Source of the DNA: Pirellulales bacterium
GTDB taxonomy: Bacteria > Planctomycetota > Planctomycetia > Pirellulales > JAEUIK01
NCBI GenBank assembly: GCA_019694455.1
Contig: JAIBBY010000033.1
Span: 1-53,692 of the forward strand
DNA: 53,692 nt
Direction: 5' to 3'
This document shows positions 7,964 to 16,899 of this stretch, piece by piece. Below the pieces are notes generated by a model. The model ran no database searches, was not told the origin of the DNA, and saw only the letters and a program-made list of their open reading frames with translations. Both the position numbers and the translations under genes were made by a program. Each line of letters starts with the position of its first letter. Positions within the stretch are counted from its first letter, which is position 1.

Positions 7964-9031
7964 ATGCGACGTTCAGCGGCTATCGGAGTATGCGTGGTGC
8001 TCGCCATCGCCTTGGCGATGGGCGCGCTCCGGCCTCAAGCGGCGCGCGGATTGGATAATTGCAATCGTGGCAACCTGTGTCACAAATGCGACATTCCGGT
8101 CTGCATTCCGAACGGTCCGCCGTTTGGTTACAACCGCACCGTCTGGAACCGCTGGCCCATTCAAGTGACGGAAGAAGAGTTCATTGTGGGGCCGGCCGTA
8201 CCGACAGAGGCGGTTGCCGCGCCGCCGCAAACGCCGGCGTCCCCAGCGTCAGAGGCCGCGCCGCCAGCTACCGCGCCAATTGCACCGGCGCCGATGCAGA
8301 TCCCGCCCACGCCTCCGTCGCCTTCCGATGAACTATCGCCCCCAGTGGCGGATGAACCCGCCGCCGATGCGCCAGCGCCAGCGGTAGAAACCGACACCGT
8401 TCCCGAGCCAGGAGTGCGGGAAGACGAAGAAGCCGCTCCAGTGGCGCCACCACAGGCTGCCACAACTCCGCAGGCCTATACAGCGCCGCAGGTAAATGCG
8501 GCGCTGCAAGTGAATGCTTCACCGCAACCGTATAGGACTACGCGGCCGGCACGGCTGACTGAGCCGGTAGTTCGACCAGCGGCCGCCCGTGAGGTGTACG
8601 CCGAACCGCGCTTTGTACCGAGCGAGACTCAGGCGACGCGTCCGGTGACTCCGCCGACGCTTCGCACCACGCCACAGTCAATGGCGGTGAAATCGAATTC
8701 ACGCGGTCGTATGGCGGCGCAACGTCCCGTGGTGGAAGCCGTGGGCGTCGAATCGGCGCCGCCGGTAACGCTGTCGAACTGGGCCAAACCATTCAAACAA
8801 CGAATGGTGATCTTCACGCGTTCGACAGGGACAAATGGCAAAAAATGGTGGCCACTTCCGGATGCGTTTACGAGGCCGGAGACGCCAAAACTGGTGCGAC
8901 TTATCCCAAATCGGATGCCCGAAACGCGCCAAGCCGCCCGCTCACCGGAGTTTACCGCATCGCGGACGGCGGCGCATCGTGCCGCGCAGCCGGTAGTCGA
9001 GCCCGTCATCGTGCTTCGTACTCTTCGCTAA
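7964..9031 (+). CDS. Secreted proline/alanine-rich protein of unknown function
   Basis: A 355-residue protein. The start chosen has a GGAAGG Shine-Dalgarno and gives a clear signal peptide (basic MRR, hydrophobic core to about residue 20, cleavage probably after AARG near 29). The mature N-terminus has four cysteines (C33, C39, C42, C47) and then GPPFGYNRTVWNRWP (about 51-65), an element I recall from many secreted planctomycete proteins. The rest is low-complexity Pro/Ala/Glu-rich sequence with short repeats such as APQVNA/ALQVNA, and a basic tail. No enzymatic motif. Its place between the export lipoprotein and the kinase suggests an envelope or exopolymer-associated role, which is inference. 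Confidence 0.7.
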   Translation: MRRSAAIGVCVVLAIALAMGALRPQAARGLDNCNRGNLCHKCDIPVCIPNGPPFGYNRTVWNRWPIQVTEEEFIVGPAVPTEAVAAPPQTPASPASEAAPPATAPIAPAPMQIPPTPPSPSDELSPPVADEPAADAPAPAVETDTVPEPGVREDEEAAPVAPPQAATTPQAYTAPQVNAALQVNASPQPYRTTRPARLTEPVVRPAAAREVYAEPRFVPSETQATRPVTPPTLRTTPQSMAVKSNSRGRMAAQRPVVEAVGVESAPPVTLSNWAKPFKQRMVIFTRSTGTNGKKWWPLPDAFTRPETPKLVRLIPNRMPETRQAARSPEFTASRTAAHRAAQPVVEPVIVLRTLR

Positions 9032-9087
9032 GCCCGACGATGCCGCCAGCGCCGACTGGCGCAATTGTTCCGTGTGCCGAGCGCCAT

Positions 9088-9114
9088 AATTGTTTCCTGT
9101 TGACGTAAACAATT
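9088..9114. promoter_or_regulatory. Inverted repeat AATTGTTT-N11-AAACAATT
   Basis: Perfect 8-base arms at 9088-9095 and 9107-9114. The first arm is partly repeated in direct orientation at 9063-9069 (AATTGTT), 25 bases upstream. AT-rich arms in GC-rich DNA suggest a protein-binding site; as an RNA hairpin it would be weak and has no T-tract. Confidence 0.35.
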
Positions 9115-9507
9115 TGCGCGCTTGCGGCTTCGGCCCCCTGGTAGGTGGAAAATACCTGACCAGATTCTTGACATTGGCGCCCATCGAACCAAAATGGCGG
9201 CACACCCGCCTACGAAGGTTCGTCCACGGACAGTAACCCCCGAGTTCGCGAAGGACTCCAGAGCGCAAAAGCGGCCGTCTGCCAGCGGTTTGAGAGGCTT
9301 TTCGCTCTAGAAGGACTGACGTTCCGCAGTGTCAGCACTGGTCCGTGCCGGAGACTAGTACGGTCGCCGGTCAGATTGCGTGTCGGCGCCTCCCAAGATG
9401 TGGAGACACACGATGTAGGGTCGTGCGCGCGCCGTCATAGAAAGTCAAAGGTCTGACGAAGTAAGGGTCACGCGATGATCGGCGCGCAATGTCAGGGGCG
9501 TCTCGCC

Positions 9508-9523
9508 GCTAGCGAGCGCTAGC
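9508..9523. promoter_or_regulatory. Inverted repeat GCTAGCG-AG-CGCTAGC
   Basis: Seven-base perfect arms with only two bases between them, 220 bases before the kinase gene. The tiny spacer favours a DNA palindrome bound by a dimer over an RNA hairpin. Function unknown. Confidence 0.3.
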
Positions 9524-9745
9524 TCTTGGATTCAACCCGCGCTGTGCCGCATGTCGCTGAAATCGTCGAACTTGCGCAGGAGCGCAAGACATTAGGCAGG
9601 CAGCCCTGCGTGTCGAGTTGGATGATGCGCGGAAGCTATGGAATGTCATTTTCAGGGATGTCTTGAAATCGGTGCTGCAACCGACGGGCACGGAGTGTGC
9701 GCCGACTGAGCCTATACGACATTGCTAACGGGACACGAGTAACGC

Positions 9746-11950
9746 ATGGAATCGAACGACTACCAACCACTTTCGCGTGATCGAGCGATTACCGTGGCGC
9801 CGGCCGTGACGCGACCGCTGACGCCTTACTTTCAGCCGAGCGCGAACCTCGACAGCGATGCGTCGCTGACCGCCGGTAGCGTGCTGGCAGCCTTTCGCCG
9901 CTGGTTCTGGGCGGCGGCGCCGATCGGCCTGTTGGCGGCGATCGCAGCGGGTGTGCTGGTGTGGTACTACGCGGTGCCGACCTATCGCGCTGTGGCGTGG
10001 CTTCAGGTGGATGGATCGAGTCCGTTCATCGCGTTTCCGCAGGCGCCGGAACACAAGGCAAACCCGTTCGTGCAGACGCAGATCGAACTGATTCGCAGTC
10101 CGCTAGTGCTGGAAGAGGCGGTGCAATCGGCGGCAATTAAAGACTTGCCGCTGATCCGCGAAAGCGCCGCGCCCGCTGCCTGGCTGTCGAAAAAGCTGGG
10201 GGTCGAATCGGTGGGCATGTCGGACTTATTGCAGATTTCGATCGAGACCGACTCGGCACAAAACGCGGCCAAGATCGTCAACGCCGTCGTCGACGCGTAC
10301 GTGAACTACGAAATGGGGCAGTACGTCAAGCGGAACACGCGCATCATCGAGCTATTGGAACGCGAGAGGGTGCGGCGACGCGACGAGTTGCAGCACATGC
10401 AAGCGGGCTTCTACGACATGGCCAAGGCCGCCGGGCGCAGCCTGCTGATTGCTACAGACGAGCAGGAGCTGGGACTGGCCAAAAACAGCGTGGACAACCT
10501 GCAAGAAGAGTTGGCGTCGACCGAAGTGGAGAGCGAAGTGCTGGCGGCCAAGGTCGCGGCGCTCGAGGAAGATATCAAGCGTGGCGATGGCGGACCGCCC
10601 CTTGGCGCGGTGGAACAAACGCTGGACCAGAATCCGCACGTGATGCGGTTGCACGAAATGTTGGCGATGAAGCGCGCCAGTTTGTCGCAGGCGCACATTG
10701 TGTCGCGCGATCAGGTGAACGATCCGGTTTTGAAAAAGCTGCAGCTTGAGATCGAGCAATTCGAAAAGCAGTTGGAAGAGCTGCGCAGTAGTATGCGGCC
10801 GCATGCCCAACAAGTAGTGGCGGGTTCGTGGCGAGATCAGCGGCGCGACGATTTGTCGCAGATGAAGTCGCAACTCGAAGCGTATTCAGTGCTCAAGAAG
10901 AATCTCAAAAATCGGATTGAGACCGAGCGCTCGAAGCTAGGGCTGGACGACAAAGATTCTTGGAAGCTGCAATCGGCGCGTTCCGACTTGGTGTTGGCCG
11001 AGCAAGTGCTGGAACAGATCTCGACGCGCGCGGAGGCGCTGCGGACCGAGGTGCAGGCGCCGTCGCAGGTGCATGTGCTACGGCCCGCAGTGGTTCCTCG
11101 TCTGCCGGAAACCGGCGCCCCGCATCTAAAGGTCGCGGCGGCAAGTTTAGGCGCGTTCGCCATGCCTTTCCTGGCGGTGCTGCTGTTCGAGCGCAGGGCG
11201 CGACGGATCACCGAGCCATTGCACATCGTGCAAGAGGCCAATGTGCCCGTGGTGGGCGAGGTGACCCGGTTGCGCCTCGGTCCGCTGGATCGGCGTGGCC
11301 GGCTGATGGGACCCTCTGCCCGCGATTGCCTGGCATTTGAGGAGAGCGTGGAGTATGTGCGCACCAATCTGTTGGCGCGCGACGAATTGCAAGATGTGCA
11401 AGTGCTGGCTGTGGCCAGTGCGGTGAGCGGCGAAGGCAAGACGCAATTGGCTTCGCATTTGGCGACCAGCTTGGCGCGGGCGCAGCACGCTCGCACGCTG
11501 GTGATCGACGCCGATATTCGCAGTCCCGATCTACATCAACAGTTTCGTGTGTCGAACTCGCCGGGCTTGGTCGACGTGCTGGACGGCGCCGTGGATTGGC
11601 GCGACGCGGTGACGCCAACCTCGATCGAGGGCTTGGACATGTTGGCAGCCGGACGCCGCGGGGGGCGCAGCCCGCACGGTCTGCTGACCACGGGGCGTCT
11701 GGAAACTTTTCTTGCGGAAGTGCGCGACGTCTATCGCTACATCGTGATCGATTGCCCGCCCGTGCTGCTGGTTGGCGATGCGTTGGTGCTGGGCAAGCTG
11801 GCGGACGGCACCGTATTGGCGACGCTACACAACCGCAGTCGCGGACCAGAAGTTCGGCTGGCCTTTGAGCGCCTCGACAACGCGGGCGCCAAGGTGCTGG
11901 GCGCCGTCTTGAGCGGGGTGGCGCCGCGCACCTATGTGTATTCGCATTAG
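9746..11950 (+). CDS. Wzc-like polysaccharide co-polymerase with BY-kinase domain
   Basis: A 734-residue inner-membrane protein that controls chain length and export. Domains: membrane helix 1 (about 54-76), a long periplasmic coiled region (about 190-440), a Pro-rich PRLPETGAP stretch before helix 2 (about 462-482), then a cytoplasmic tyrosine-kinase domain. The kinase has Walker A SGEGKT (561-566), Walker A' LVIDADIRSPDLH (585-597) and Walker B YIVIDCPP (665-672). The C-terminal tail is very short and holds only two tyrosines (Y730, Y732), unlike the Tyr-rich cluster of Wzc. No separate tyrosine phosphatase gene was seen. It pairs with the Wza-like lipoprotein upstream. Confidence 0.92.
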   Translation: MESNDYQPLSRDRAITVAPAVTRPLTPYFQPSANLDSDASLTAGSVLAAFRRWFWAAAPIGLLAAIAAGVLVWYYAVPTYRAVAWLQVDGSSPFIAFPQAPEHKANPFVQTQIELIRSPLVLEEAVQSAAIKDLPLIRESAAPAAWLSKKLGVESVGMSDLLQISIETDSAQNAAKIVNAVVDAYVNYEMGQYVKRNTRIIELLERERVRRRDELQHMQAGFYDMAKAAGRSLLIATDEQELGLAKNSVDNLQEELASTEVESEVLAAKVAALEEDIKRGDGGPPLGAVEQTLDQNPHVMRLHEMLAMKRASLSQAHIVSRDQVNDPVLKKLQLEIEQFEKQLEELRSSMRPHAQQVVAGSWRDQRRDDLSQMKSQLEAYSVLKKNLKNRIETERSKLGLDDKDSWKLQSARSDLVLAEQVLEQISTRAEALRTEVQAPSQVHVLRPAVVPRLPETGAPHLKVAAASLGAFAMPFLAVLLFERRARRITEPLHIVQEANVPVVGEVTRLRLGPLDRRGRLMGPSARDCLAFEESVEYVRTNLLARDELQDVQVLAVASAVSGEGKTQLASHLATSLARAQHARTLVIDADIRSPDLHQQFRVSNSPGLVDVLDGAVDWRDAVTPTSIEGLDMLAAGRRGGRSPHGLLTTGRLETFLAEVRDVYRYIVIDCPPVLLVGDALVLGKLADGTVLATLHNRSRGPEVRLAFERLDNAGAKVLGAVLSGVAPRTYVYSH

Positions 11951-12049
11951 GCGCGAATTGCTCTGGGCTAGGGCGCGACCGCGAGCAAGGTCGAACAACA
12001 GACAGCTTCGACGCGACAACATGAATTGCAACAAAGCAAGGCAATCTGA

Positions 12050-13153
12050 ATGAGCATCATCACCTCGCGCGCTAAACTACGCGCTCGGCCAACTCCGGTT
12101 GCCGCACCGGCAGAGCCCTTTCTATCGGTCGTCGTGCCGATCCGCAACGAAGAGCGTTTCATCGGACAAACCTTGGCCGACTTGGTGAGCCAGGATTGGG
12201 ATCCCGCGCGCGTGGAAATTCTGGTCGTCGATGGCGAGTCGGTCGACGCCACACGCGATGTGGTGATGCGGTTCGTCGAGCGCTTTCAACATGTGCGGCT
12301 ACTGCGCAACCCCAAGTGCTGGTCGAGCGCAGCGCGCAATATTGGTGTGGCCACCAGTCGCGGCGACTATGTGTTGATTATCGACGCGCACTGCGAGATT
12401 CCTGATACGAACTATTTTCGCTGTTTATGCGACGCCTTTGCCCGCAGCGGCGCCGACGCGATCGGTCGACCGCAGCCGCTGGACGTGACCGGCGCTTCGG
12501 CACGGCAGCGCGCCATTGCGGCGGCGCGCTCGTCGCCGCTGGGTCATCACCCATCGTCGTATATTTATTCCTATGCGGAAAGCTACGTTCCGGCGCACAG
12601 CGTGGCGGTTGCCTACCGCCGCGCGGTATTTGACAAGATTGGCTGGTTCGACGAATCGTTCGACGCCTGCGAGGATGTAGAGTTCAATCAGCGCTTCGAC
12701 GACGCGAAGCTGACGTGCTTTTTCACACCGCAGGTGCTGGTGCGCTACCATCCGCGTCCGAGTCTAAGAGCGCTGTTCAAGCAGATGACACGGTATGGCC
12801 AGGGGCGGGCCCGGCTCGCTTGCAAGCATCCCGAGACAATCTCGCTAGGCAGCTTTCTGCCGGCGATGTTTGTTCTGGGGCTAATCGTTGGCTTACCGCT
12901 GTCGTGGCTCAATCCATACTTGGCGCTAGTCTACGCTTCGGTGTGCGCGCTTTATGTCTTCATTGTGCTGGCCACGAGTTTGCAGATTGTGGCGCGCCGA
13001 CCGAACCAGTGGCGGCTGGGCGCTTGGCTGCCACTGGTGTTTCCAGCGATTCATATTGGCGCCGGGTTTGGCCTGCTGCGCGAGTTGGTGATGGTGGGGC
13101 TGCGCCGCGGCAAGCCCGCTGCTGCGACCGCGTTGCCCACGAAACCGCGCTAA
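12050..13153 (+). CDS. GT2 glycosyltransferase, ExoA-like
   Basis: A 367-residue enzyme. The GT-A domain has LSVVVPIRNEERFI, VVDGESVD as the nucleotide-sugar motif, the acidic IIDAHCEIP in place of the usual DxD, and ACEDVEFNQR as the catalytic ED motif. Two or three C-terminal membrane segments follow (about 265-345). The 'VARNEE'-like start plus membrane tail resembles ExoA-type GT2 proteins, which extend exopolysaccharide repeat units. It opens the long operon of sugar-transfer genes after a 99-base gap behind the kinase gene; AAGG lies about nine bases before the ATG. Donor sugar unknown. Confidence 0.88.
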   Translation: MSIITSRAKLRARPTPVAAPAEPFLSVVVPIRNEERFIGQTLADLVSQDWDPARVEILVVDGESVDATRDVVMRFVERFQHVRLLRNPKCWSSAARNIGVATSRGDYVLIIDAHCEIPDTNYFRCLCDAFARSGADAIGRPQPLDVTGASARQRAIAAARSSPLGHHPSSYIYSYAESYVPAHSVAVAYRRAVFDKIGWFDESFDACEDVEFNQRFDDAKLTCFFTPQVLVRYHPRPSLRALFKQMTRYGQGRARLACKHPETISLGSFLPAMFVLGLIVGLPLSWLNPYLALVYASVCALYVFIVLATSLQIVARRPNQWRLGAWLPLVFPAIHIGAGFGLLRELVMVGLRRGKPAAATALPTKPR

Positions 13154-13200
13154 TTGCCCCACATCTGGCGTCGCTTTTCTTGGAGGGCAGACTGTCGAAC

Positions 13201-14448
13201 ATGGACCGCTTGCACGTCGTTGTACTCGATGAGGAGCTGCCTTACCCGTTGACCTCGGGTAAGCGCATCCGCAGCGCAAACCTGATAACCCGGCTTGCGC
13301 GACGGCATCGCATTACCTATGTGTGCCATCGCAATAGCAGCGCCAGTGAAGCAGCGGCCGCGCGGGAATATTTTGAGGACCACGGAATCGCGACGATCGT
13401 AGTGGATCGCCGCGTGCCGCCGCAGCATGGCCTGGGGTTCTATTACCGATTGGCCGCAAATCTCTTGTCGCCGCTACCGTATTCTGTGGCATCGCACACC
13501 AGTCGGGAACTGAACCAGGCAGTGGCCGGTTTAGCGGCGCGCGAACGTGTCGACCTTTGGCAATGTGAATGGACGCCGTACGCCGCCGCAATGCGCGGAA
13601 TGCTGGACGCCCGTTGGGTGGTCATGGCGCACAATGTGGAGTCGCTGATCTGGCAGCGCTATTTTGAGACGGAGCAGCAGTCGCTGCGCCGCTGGTACAT
13701 CGAGAAGCAATGGCGCAAATTCGCCGTGTTTGAGCGCGCCGCTTTTGCGGCAGCTAATTGCACAATCGCAGTGAGCGACGCCGACGCGGAGTTGGCGGAG
13801 CGCGAATTTGGCGCGCGACAGGTGGCGGTGGTCGACAACGGAGTGGACACCCAATTTTTCACGCCGGGGGATGGACCGCGCGAAGCGGAGCGACTGCTGT
13901 TTCTCGGTAGCCTGGACTGGCGGCCTAATCAGGATGGTGTGCGGCATTTCTTAGAACACGTGTTCCCCCTGGTGCGCCAAGGGGCGCCACGTTGCGAACT
14001 GGACATTGTGGGCCGCAATCCACCGCCGTGGCTGAACGCGTTGGTGGCGGCCACGCCGGGGGCGCGATTGTGCGCCAATGTTCCCGACGTGCGTCCGTGG
14101 CTGCGAAGCGCCACTTTGATGGTGACGCCGTTGCGCATTGGTGGGGGCTCGCGATTGAAAATCTTGGAATCCTTGGCGTGCGAACTGCCAGTGGTGAGCA
14201 CCACGGTTGGCTGTGAGGGACTGGAGCTGGAGGCCGGCCGCCATTTGACGGTGGCCGACTCTCCGGATGAATTTGCGGCCTGCGTGCTGGCGAGGCTTTG
14301 TGATCGCAGCGGTTCGGCGCAACAAGCCCGCGCCGGCCGCGAGGTGGTGCTCCGACGCTATGACTGGGATGCCCTGGCCGACCGGCTGGACGAAGTGTGG
14401 CGGACATACGCCGAGGCAGCAAGCGCTCAATTGGTCGGAACGGCATAA
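13201..14448 (+). CDS. GT4-family glycosyltransferase
   Basis: A 415-residue GT-B enzyme. The N-terminal Rossmann half begins MDRLHVVVLDEELPYPLTSGKRIR, typical of a GT4 subgroup. The C-terminal half has LLFLGSLDWRPNQDGVR, LDIVGRNPP, the loop LRIGGGSRLKILESLACELPVVST and GCEGL, which form the donor nucleotide-sugar site with the E in ILES. The ATG was chosen at the conserved N-terminus; the open frame upstream is antisense noise. Two bases separate its stop from the next glycosyltransferase gene. Role: addition of one sugar to the lipid-linked repeat unit; specificity cannot be read. Confidence 0.9.
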   Translation: MDRLHVVVLDEELPYPLTSGKRIRSANLITRLARRHRITYVCHRNSSASEAAAAREYFEDHGIATIVVDRRVPPQHGLGFYYRLAANLLSPLPYSVASHTSRELNQAVAGLAARERVDLWQCEWTPYAAAMRGMLDARWVVMAHNVESLIWQRYFETEQQSLRRWYIEKQWRKFAVFERAAFAAANCTIAVSDADAELAEREFGARQVAVVDNGVDTQFFTPGDGPREAERLLFLGSLDWRPNQDGVRHFLEHVFPLVRQGAPRCELDIVGRNPPPWLNALVAATPGARLCANVPDVRPWLRSATLMVTPLRIGGGSRLKILESLACELPVVSTTVGCEGLELEAGRHLTVADSPDEFAACVLARLCDRSGSAQQARAGREVVLRRYDWDALADRLDEVWRTYAEAASAQLVGTA

Positions 14449-14450
14449 CG

Positions 14451-15632
14451 ATGCGGGTAGTGCAGCTCACTTCATCCCGATTTTTTGGCAGCCTTGAGTG
14501 GCAGATCGTGGAGTTGACGCGGTATTTACCGGGCCATGTACGTTCAACGATTGTATCGTTTCACGAAGATGGCTTGTGCAAGTCGCTCTTGGACCAGGCG
14601 CGGCGACTCGGTTTGAACGCAGTGGGTCTGAGGCACGATACGCCGCACCTACGCAAGGCAAGCAGCGAATTGACCGGAGTGCTTCGTTCGACGCAGGCCG
14701 ATCTCGTGTGCTGTCACGGCTACAAGGCCAATCTGTTGGGTCGGTTGGCAGCGCGGAGATTGGGGATTCCCGCCATTGCGATCGCGCATGGCTGGACAGG
14801 CGAGTCGCGGCGGATTCGCCTCTATGAAGCGCTCGACCGGCGCCTGTTGCGATACATGGACCATGTGGTCTGCGTGTCAGAAGGCCAATCGCGCAAAGTG
14901 GACCAATTGGGCGTGCCACGCGATCGGATGAGCGTGATTCACAACGCGGTCGATGTGGGCCGCTTTGTCAAACCGCAGCGGGTGTTCCGTGAGGAACTTG
15001 AGGAGATGTTTCCCCGGCGGCCCAATCGCATCGTCGGCGCCGCGGGAAGGCTGAGTCCGGAAAAGGGCTTCGATGTGTTGATCGCGGCGGCGGAGATCGT
15101 GGTGCGTCATAACGCGTCAATCGCGTTTGTGGTGTATGGCGACGGGCCGTTACGCGACGAGTTGGAAGCGAGCGTGGTCGAGAAGGGGTTGAAGGACCGC
15201 TTCTTCTTCGCGGGCTTCACCAGTCGATTGGACAAACTGATCCCCTGCTTCGATCTGCTGACGCTGCCTTCGTACACCGAAGGGCTGCCGTGCGTCGTGC
15301 TGGAAGCGCTGGCCGCCGGAGTGCCGGTGGTGGCGACAGCCGTGGGAGGAACTCCTGAAGTGCTGATTGACGGTGCAGCGGGCTACCTCACGCCACCGGG
15401 CGACTCGGCGGCGCTTGCCGACCGCATTGCGGCCGTGCTGGAAGACGAGCAGCAGCGGCGATCGATGGGAACGTTTGGTCGACAGTTCGTTCGGGACAAG
15501 TTCTCATTCGCCGAACAGAGCGAGCGCTATCTGAAGCTTTACGAATCGCTGTGCGGACGGGACATGAGTCCGTCGCGCGACGAGTCACCGATTGCCGATG
15601 CCCTATCGGCATCGGCGGAGGCTGTGGGCTGA
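14451..15632 (+). CDS. GT4-family glycosyltransferase
   Basis: A 393-residue GT-B enzyme starting MRVVQLTSSRFFGSLEWQI. The acceptor half has CHGYKANLLGRLAARRLG; the donor half has VGAAGRLSPEKGFDVLI, VVYGDGPLRDELE and the signature LPSYTEGLPCVVLEALAAGVPVVAT, with the EGLPxVxLEA motif that binds the nucleotide sugar. It starts two bases after the preceding stop and ends with a TGATG overlap into the next gene, so translation is probably coupled. Acceptor and donor sugars are unknown. Confidence 0.92.
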   Translation: MRVVQLTSSRFFGSLEWQIVELTRYLPGHVRSTIVSFHEDGLCKSLLDQARRLGLNAVGLRHDTPHLRKASSELTGVLRSTQADLVCCHGYKANLLGRLAARRLGIPAIAIAHGWTGESRRIRLYEALDRRLLRYMDHVVCVSEGQSRKVDQLGVPRDRMSVIHNAVDVGRFVKPQRVFREELEEMFPRRPNRIVGAAGRLSPEKGFDVLIAAAEIVVRHNASIAFVVYGDGPLRDELEASVVEKGLKDRFFFAGFTSRLDKLIPCFDLLTLPSYTEGLPCVVLEALAAGVPVVATAVGGTPEVLIDGAAGYLTPPGDSAALADRIAAVLEDEQQRRSMGTFGRQFVRDKFSFAEQSERYLKLYESLCGRDMSPSRDESPIADALSASAEAVG

Positions 15633-16879
15633 TGCGCATCGCAACAAAAGAGCGTGTGCAAGTGCATGGCGCCGGCCACAAGCTCGTGGCCGACAATGGC
15701 CAGCCCGTCCGCGTGTGTTTTGTGATCGATCGGCTGCGCGCGGCAGGGACGGAACGACAATTGTTGGGACTCATTGAACACTTGGACCGGCGGCGCGTGG
15801 CGCCGGTGTTGTGTCTGTTGGACGGGCGCGACGCGCTATCTGCGCAGCTCGCGCCGCGCGATTGTCCCGTCCACGCGCTTGGCGTGCGTTCGCTACACAA
15901 GCCGCACACCATGGCCGCGGCAGCGAGGTTTGTGCGGCTGCTCCGGCAAGAGCGCATCGAAGTTGTGCAAACGCACTTTCCAGACAGTACCTATTTTGCC
16001 GCGCCACTGGCGCGACTGTCCGGCGCGCGGGTGGTGCGCACTCGGCGCGATCTGGGCTACTGGATGCAGGCGCACGACCGCGTGCTGGGGCGGCTGTTGA
16101 ATCGCTGGCTAGTCGACGCGACGCTGGCGAATTGTGAGGCGTGTCGCCGCGCGGTCATCGCCGACGAGGCCGCCGAACCGCAGAGTGTGTTCGTCATGGA
16201 GAACGGCGCCGAACTCGACCGGTATAAGGAGATTTCGGCGCCCGACTGGAGCGATAACGCGCCGCGCCGCATCGGCCTGGTCGCGAACCTGCGTCCCGTG
16301 AAGGCGCCGGAATTGTTTGTGCGCGCCGCGATCGAATTGTGTGCCCGGCATCCACAGGTCACCTTTCATTTGGCCGGCGAGGGCGAACTTCAAGCGCCGC
16401 TGAGGCGTCTCATTGGCGAGCGGTCGCTCGCGCATCGCATCTTACTGCATGGCTCAATCAGCGACTTGCCGGCGTTCTTGTCGACACTGCACATCGGGGC
16501 TCTGACGTCGCAATCGGAAGGGCTCTCAAACGCCATTGTCGAGTACATGGCGGCCGGGCGCGCCATCGTGGCGACTAGTGTCGGGGGCAACCCCGAGTTG
16601 ATCGAGCACGAATCGACCGGACTGCTAGTCCCGCCAGGCGATTTGGGCGCATTGACTAAGGCGCTAGAGCGACTGCTACTCGATCCACATTTGGCAGCTC
16701 GACTAGGTGCTCGAGCGCGCCAGACGGCGCATCGGCGCTTTGCTTGGGCGACAGCCGCACGTCGTGCGGAATGCTTCTACGCCAAGCTGGTGGGGCGCCA
16801 ATTCTCGGAATTAGCTGCGGTTGTTGATGTGCCAGAGACTCGTGCCTCAGTCGACATGCTGGCGCCTACGCTCGTTTAA
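15632..16879 (+). CDS. GT4-family glycosyltransferase
   Basis: A 415-residue GT-B enzyme. An N-terminal extension of about 20 residues precedes VRVCFVIDRLRAAGTERQLLGLI, the usual family start. The donor half shows IGLVANLRPVKAPELFV, FHLAGEGELQAPL and SQSEGLSNAIVEYMAAGRAIVATSVGGNPELI, with the conserved EGLxxxxxE motif. The start ATG overlaps the stop of the previous gene (TGATG). It is one of four GT4 enzymes in the operon. Specificity unknown. Confidence 0.91.
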   Translation: MRIATKERVQVHGAGHKLVADNGQPVRVCFVIDRLRAAGTERQLLGLIEHLDRRRVAPVLCLLDGRDALSAQLAPRDCPVHALGVRSLHKPHTMAAAARFVRLLRQERIEVVQTHFPDSTYFAAPLARLSGARVVRTRRDLGYWMQAHDRVLGRLLNRWLVDATLANCEACRRAVIADEAAEPQSVFVMENGAELDRYKEISAPDWSDNAPRRIGLVANLRPVKAPELFVRAAIELCARHPQVTFHLAGEGELQAPLRRLIGERSLAHRILLHGSISDLPAFLSTLHIGALTSQSEGLSNAIVEYMAAGRAIVATSVGGNPELIEHESTGLLVPPGDLGALTKALERLLLDPHLAARLGARARQTAHRRFAWATAARRAECFYAKLVGRQFSELAAVVDVPETRASVDMLAPTLV

Positions 16880-16899
16880 CTTCTTTTCAACGGTAAGAC

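Larger units (their letters stand above)
9032..9745. promoter_or_regulatory. 0.7 kb noncoding stretch between the secreted protein and the BY-kinase gene
   Basis: No open frame here resembles a protein family or has a convincing start. It contains at least three inverted repeats: AATTGTTT/AAACAATT (9088-9114), CTGAC/GTCAG (9316-9335) and GCTAGCG/CGCTAGC (9508-9523). It is the longest gap in the polysaccharide locus and probably carries a second promoter or an untranslated regulatory RNA leader. Confidence 0.4.

Noticed and set aside
11208..12044. Minus-strand frame opposite the BY-kinase domain
   Set aside because: Arg/Pro-rich shadow of the kinase gene; no start signal or similarity.
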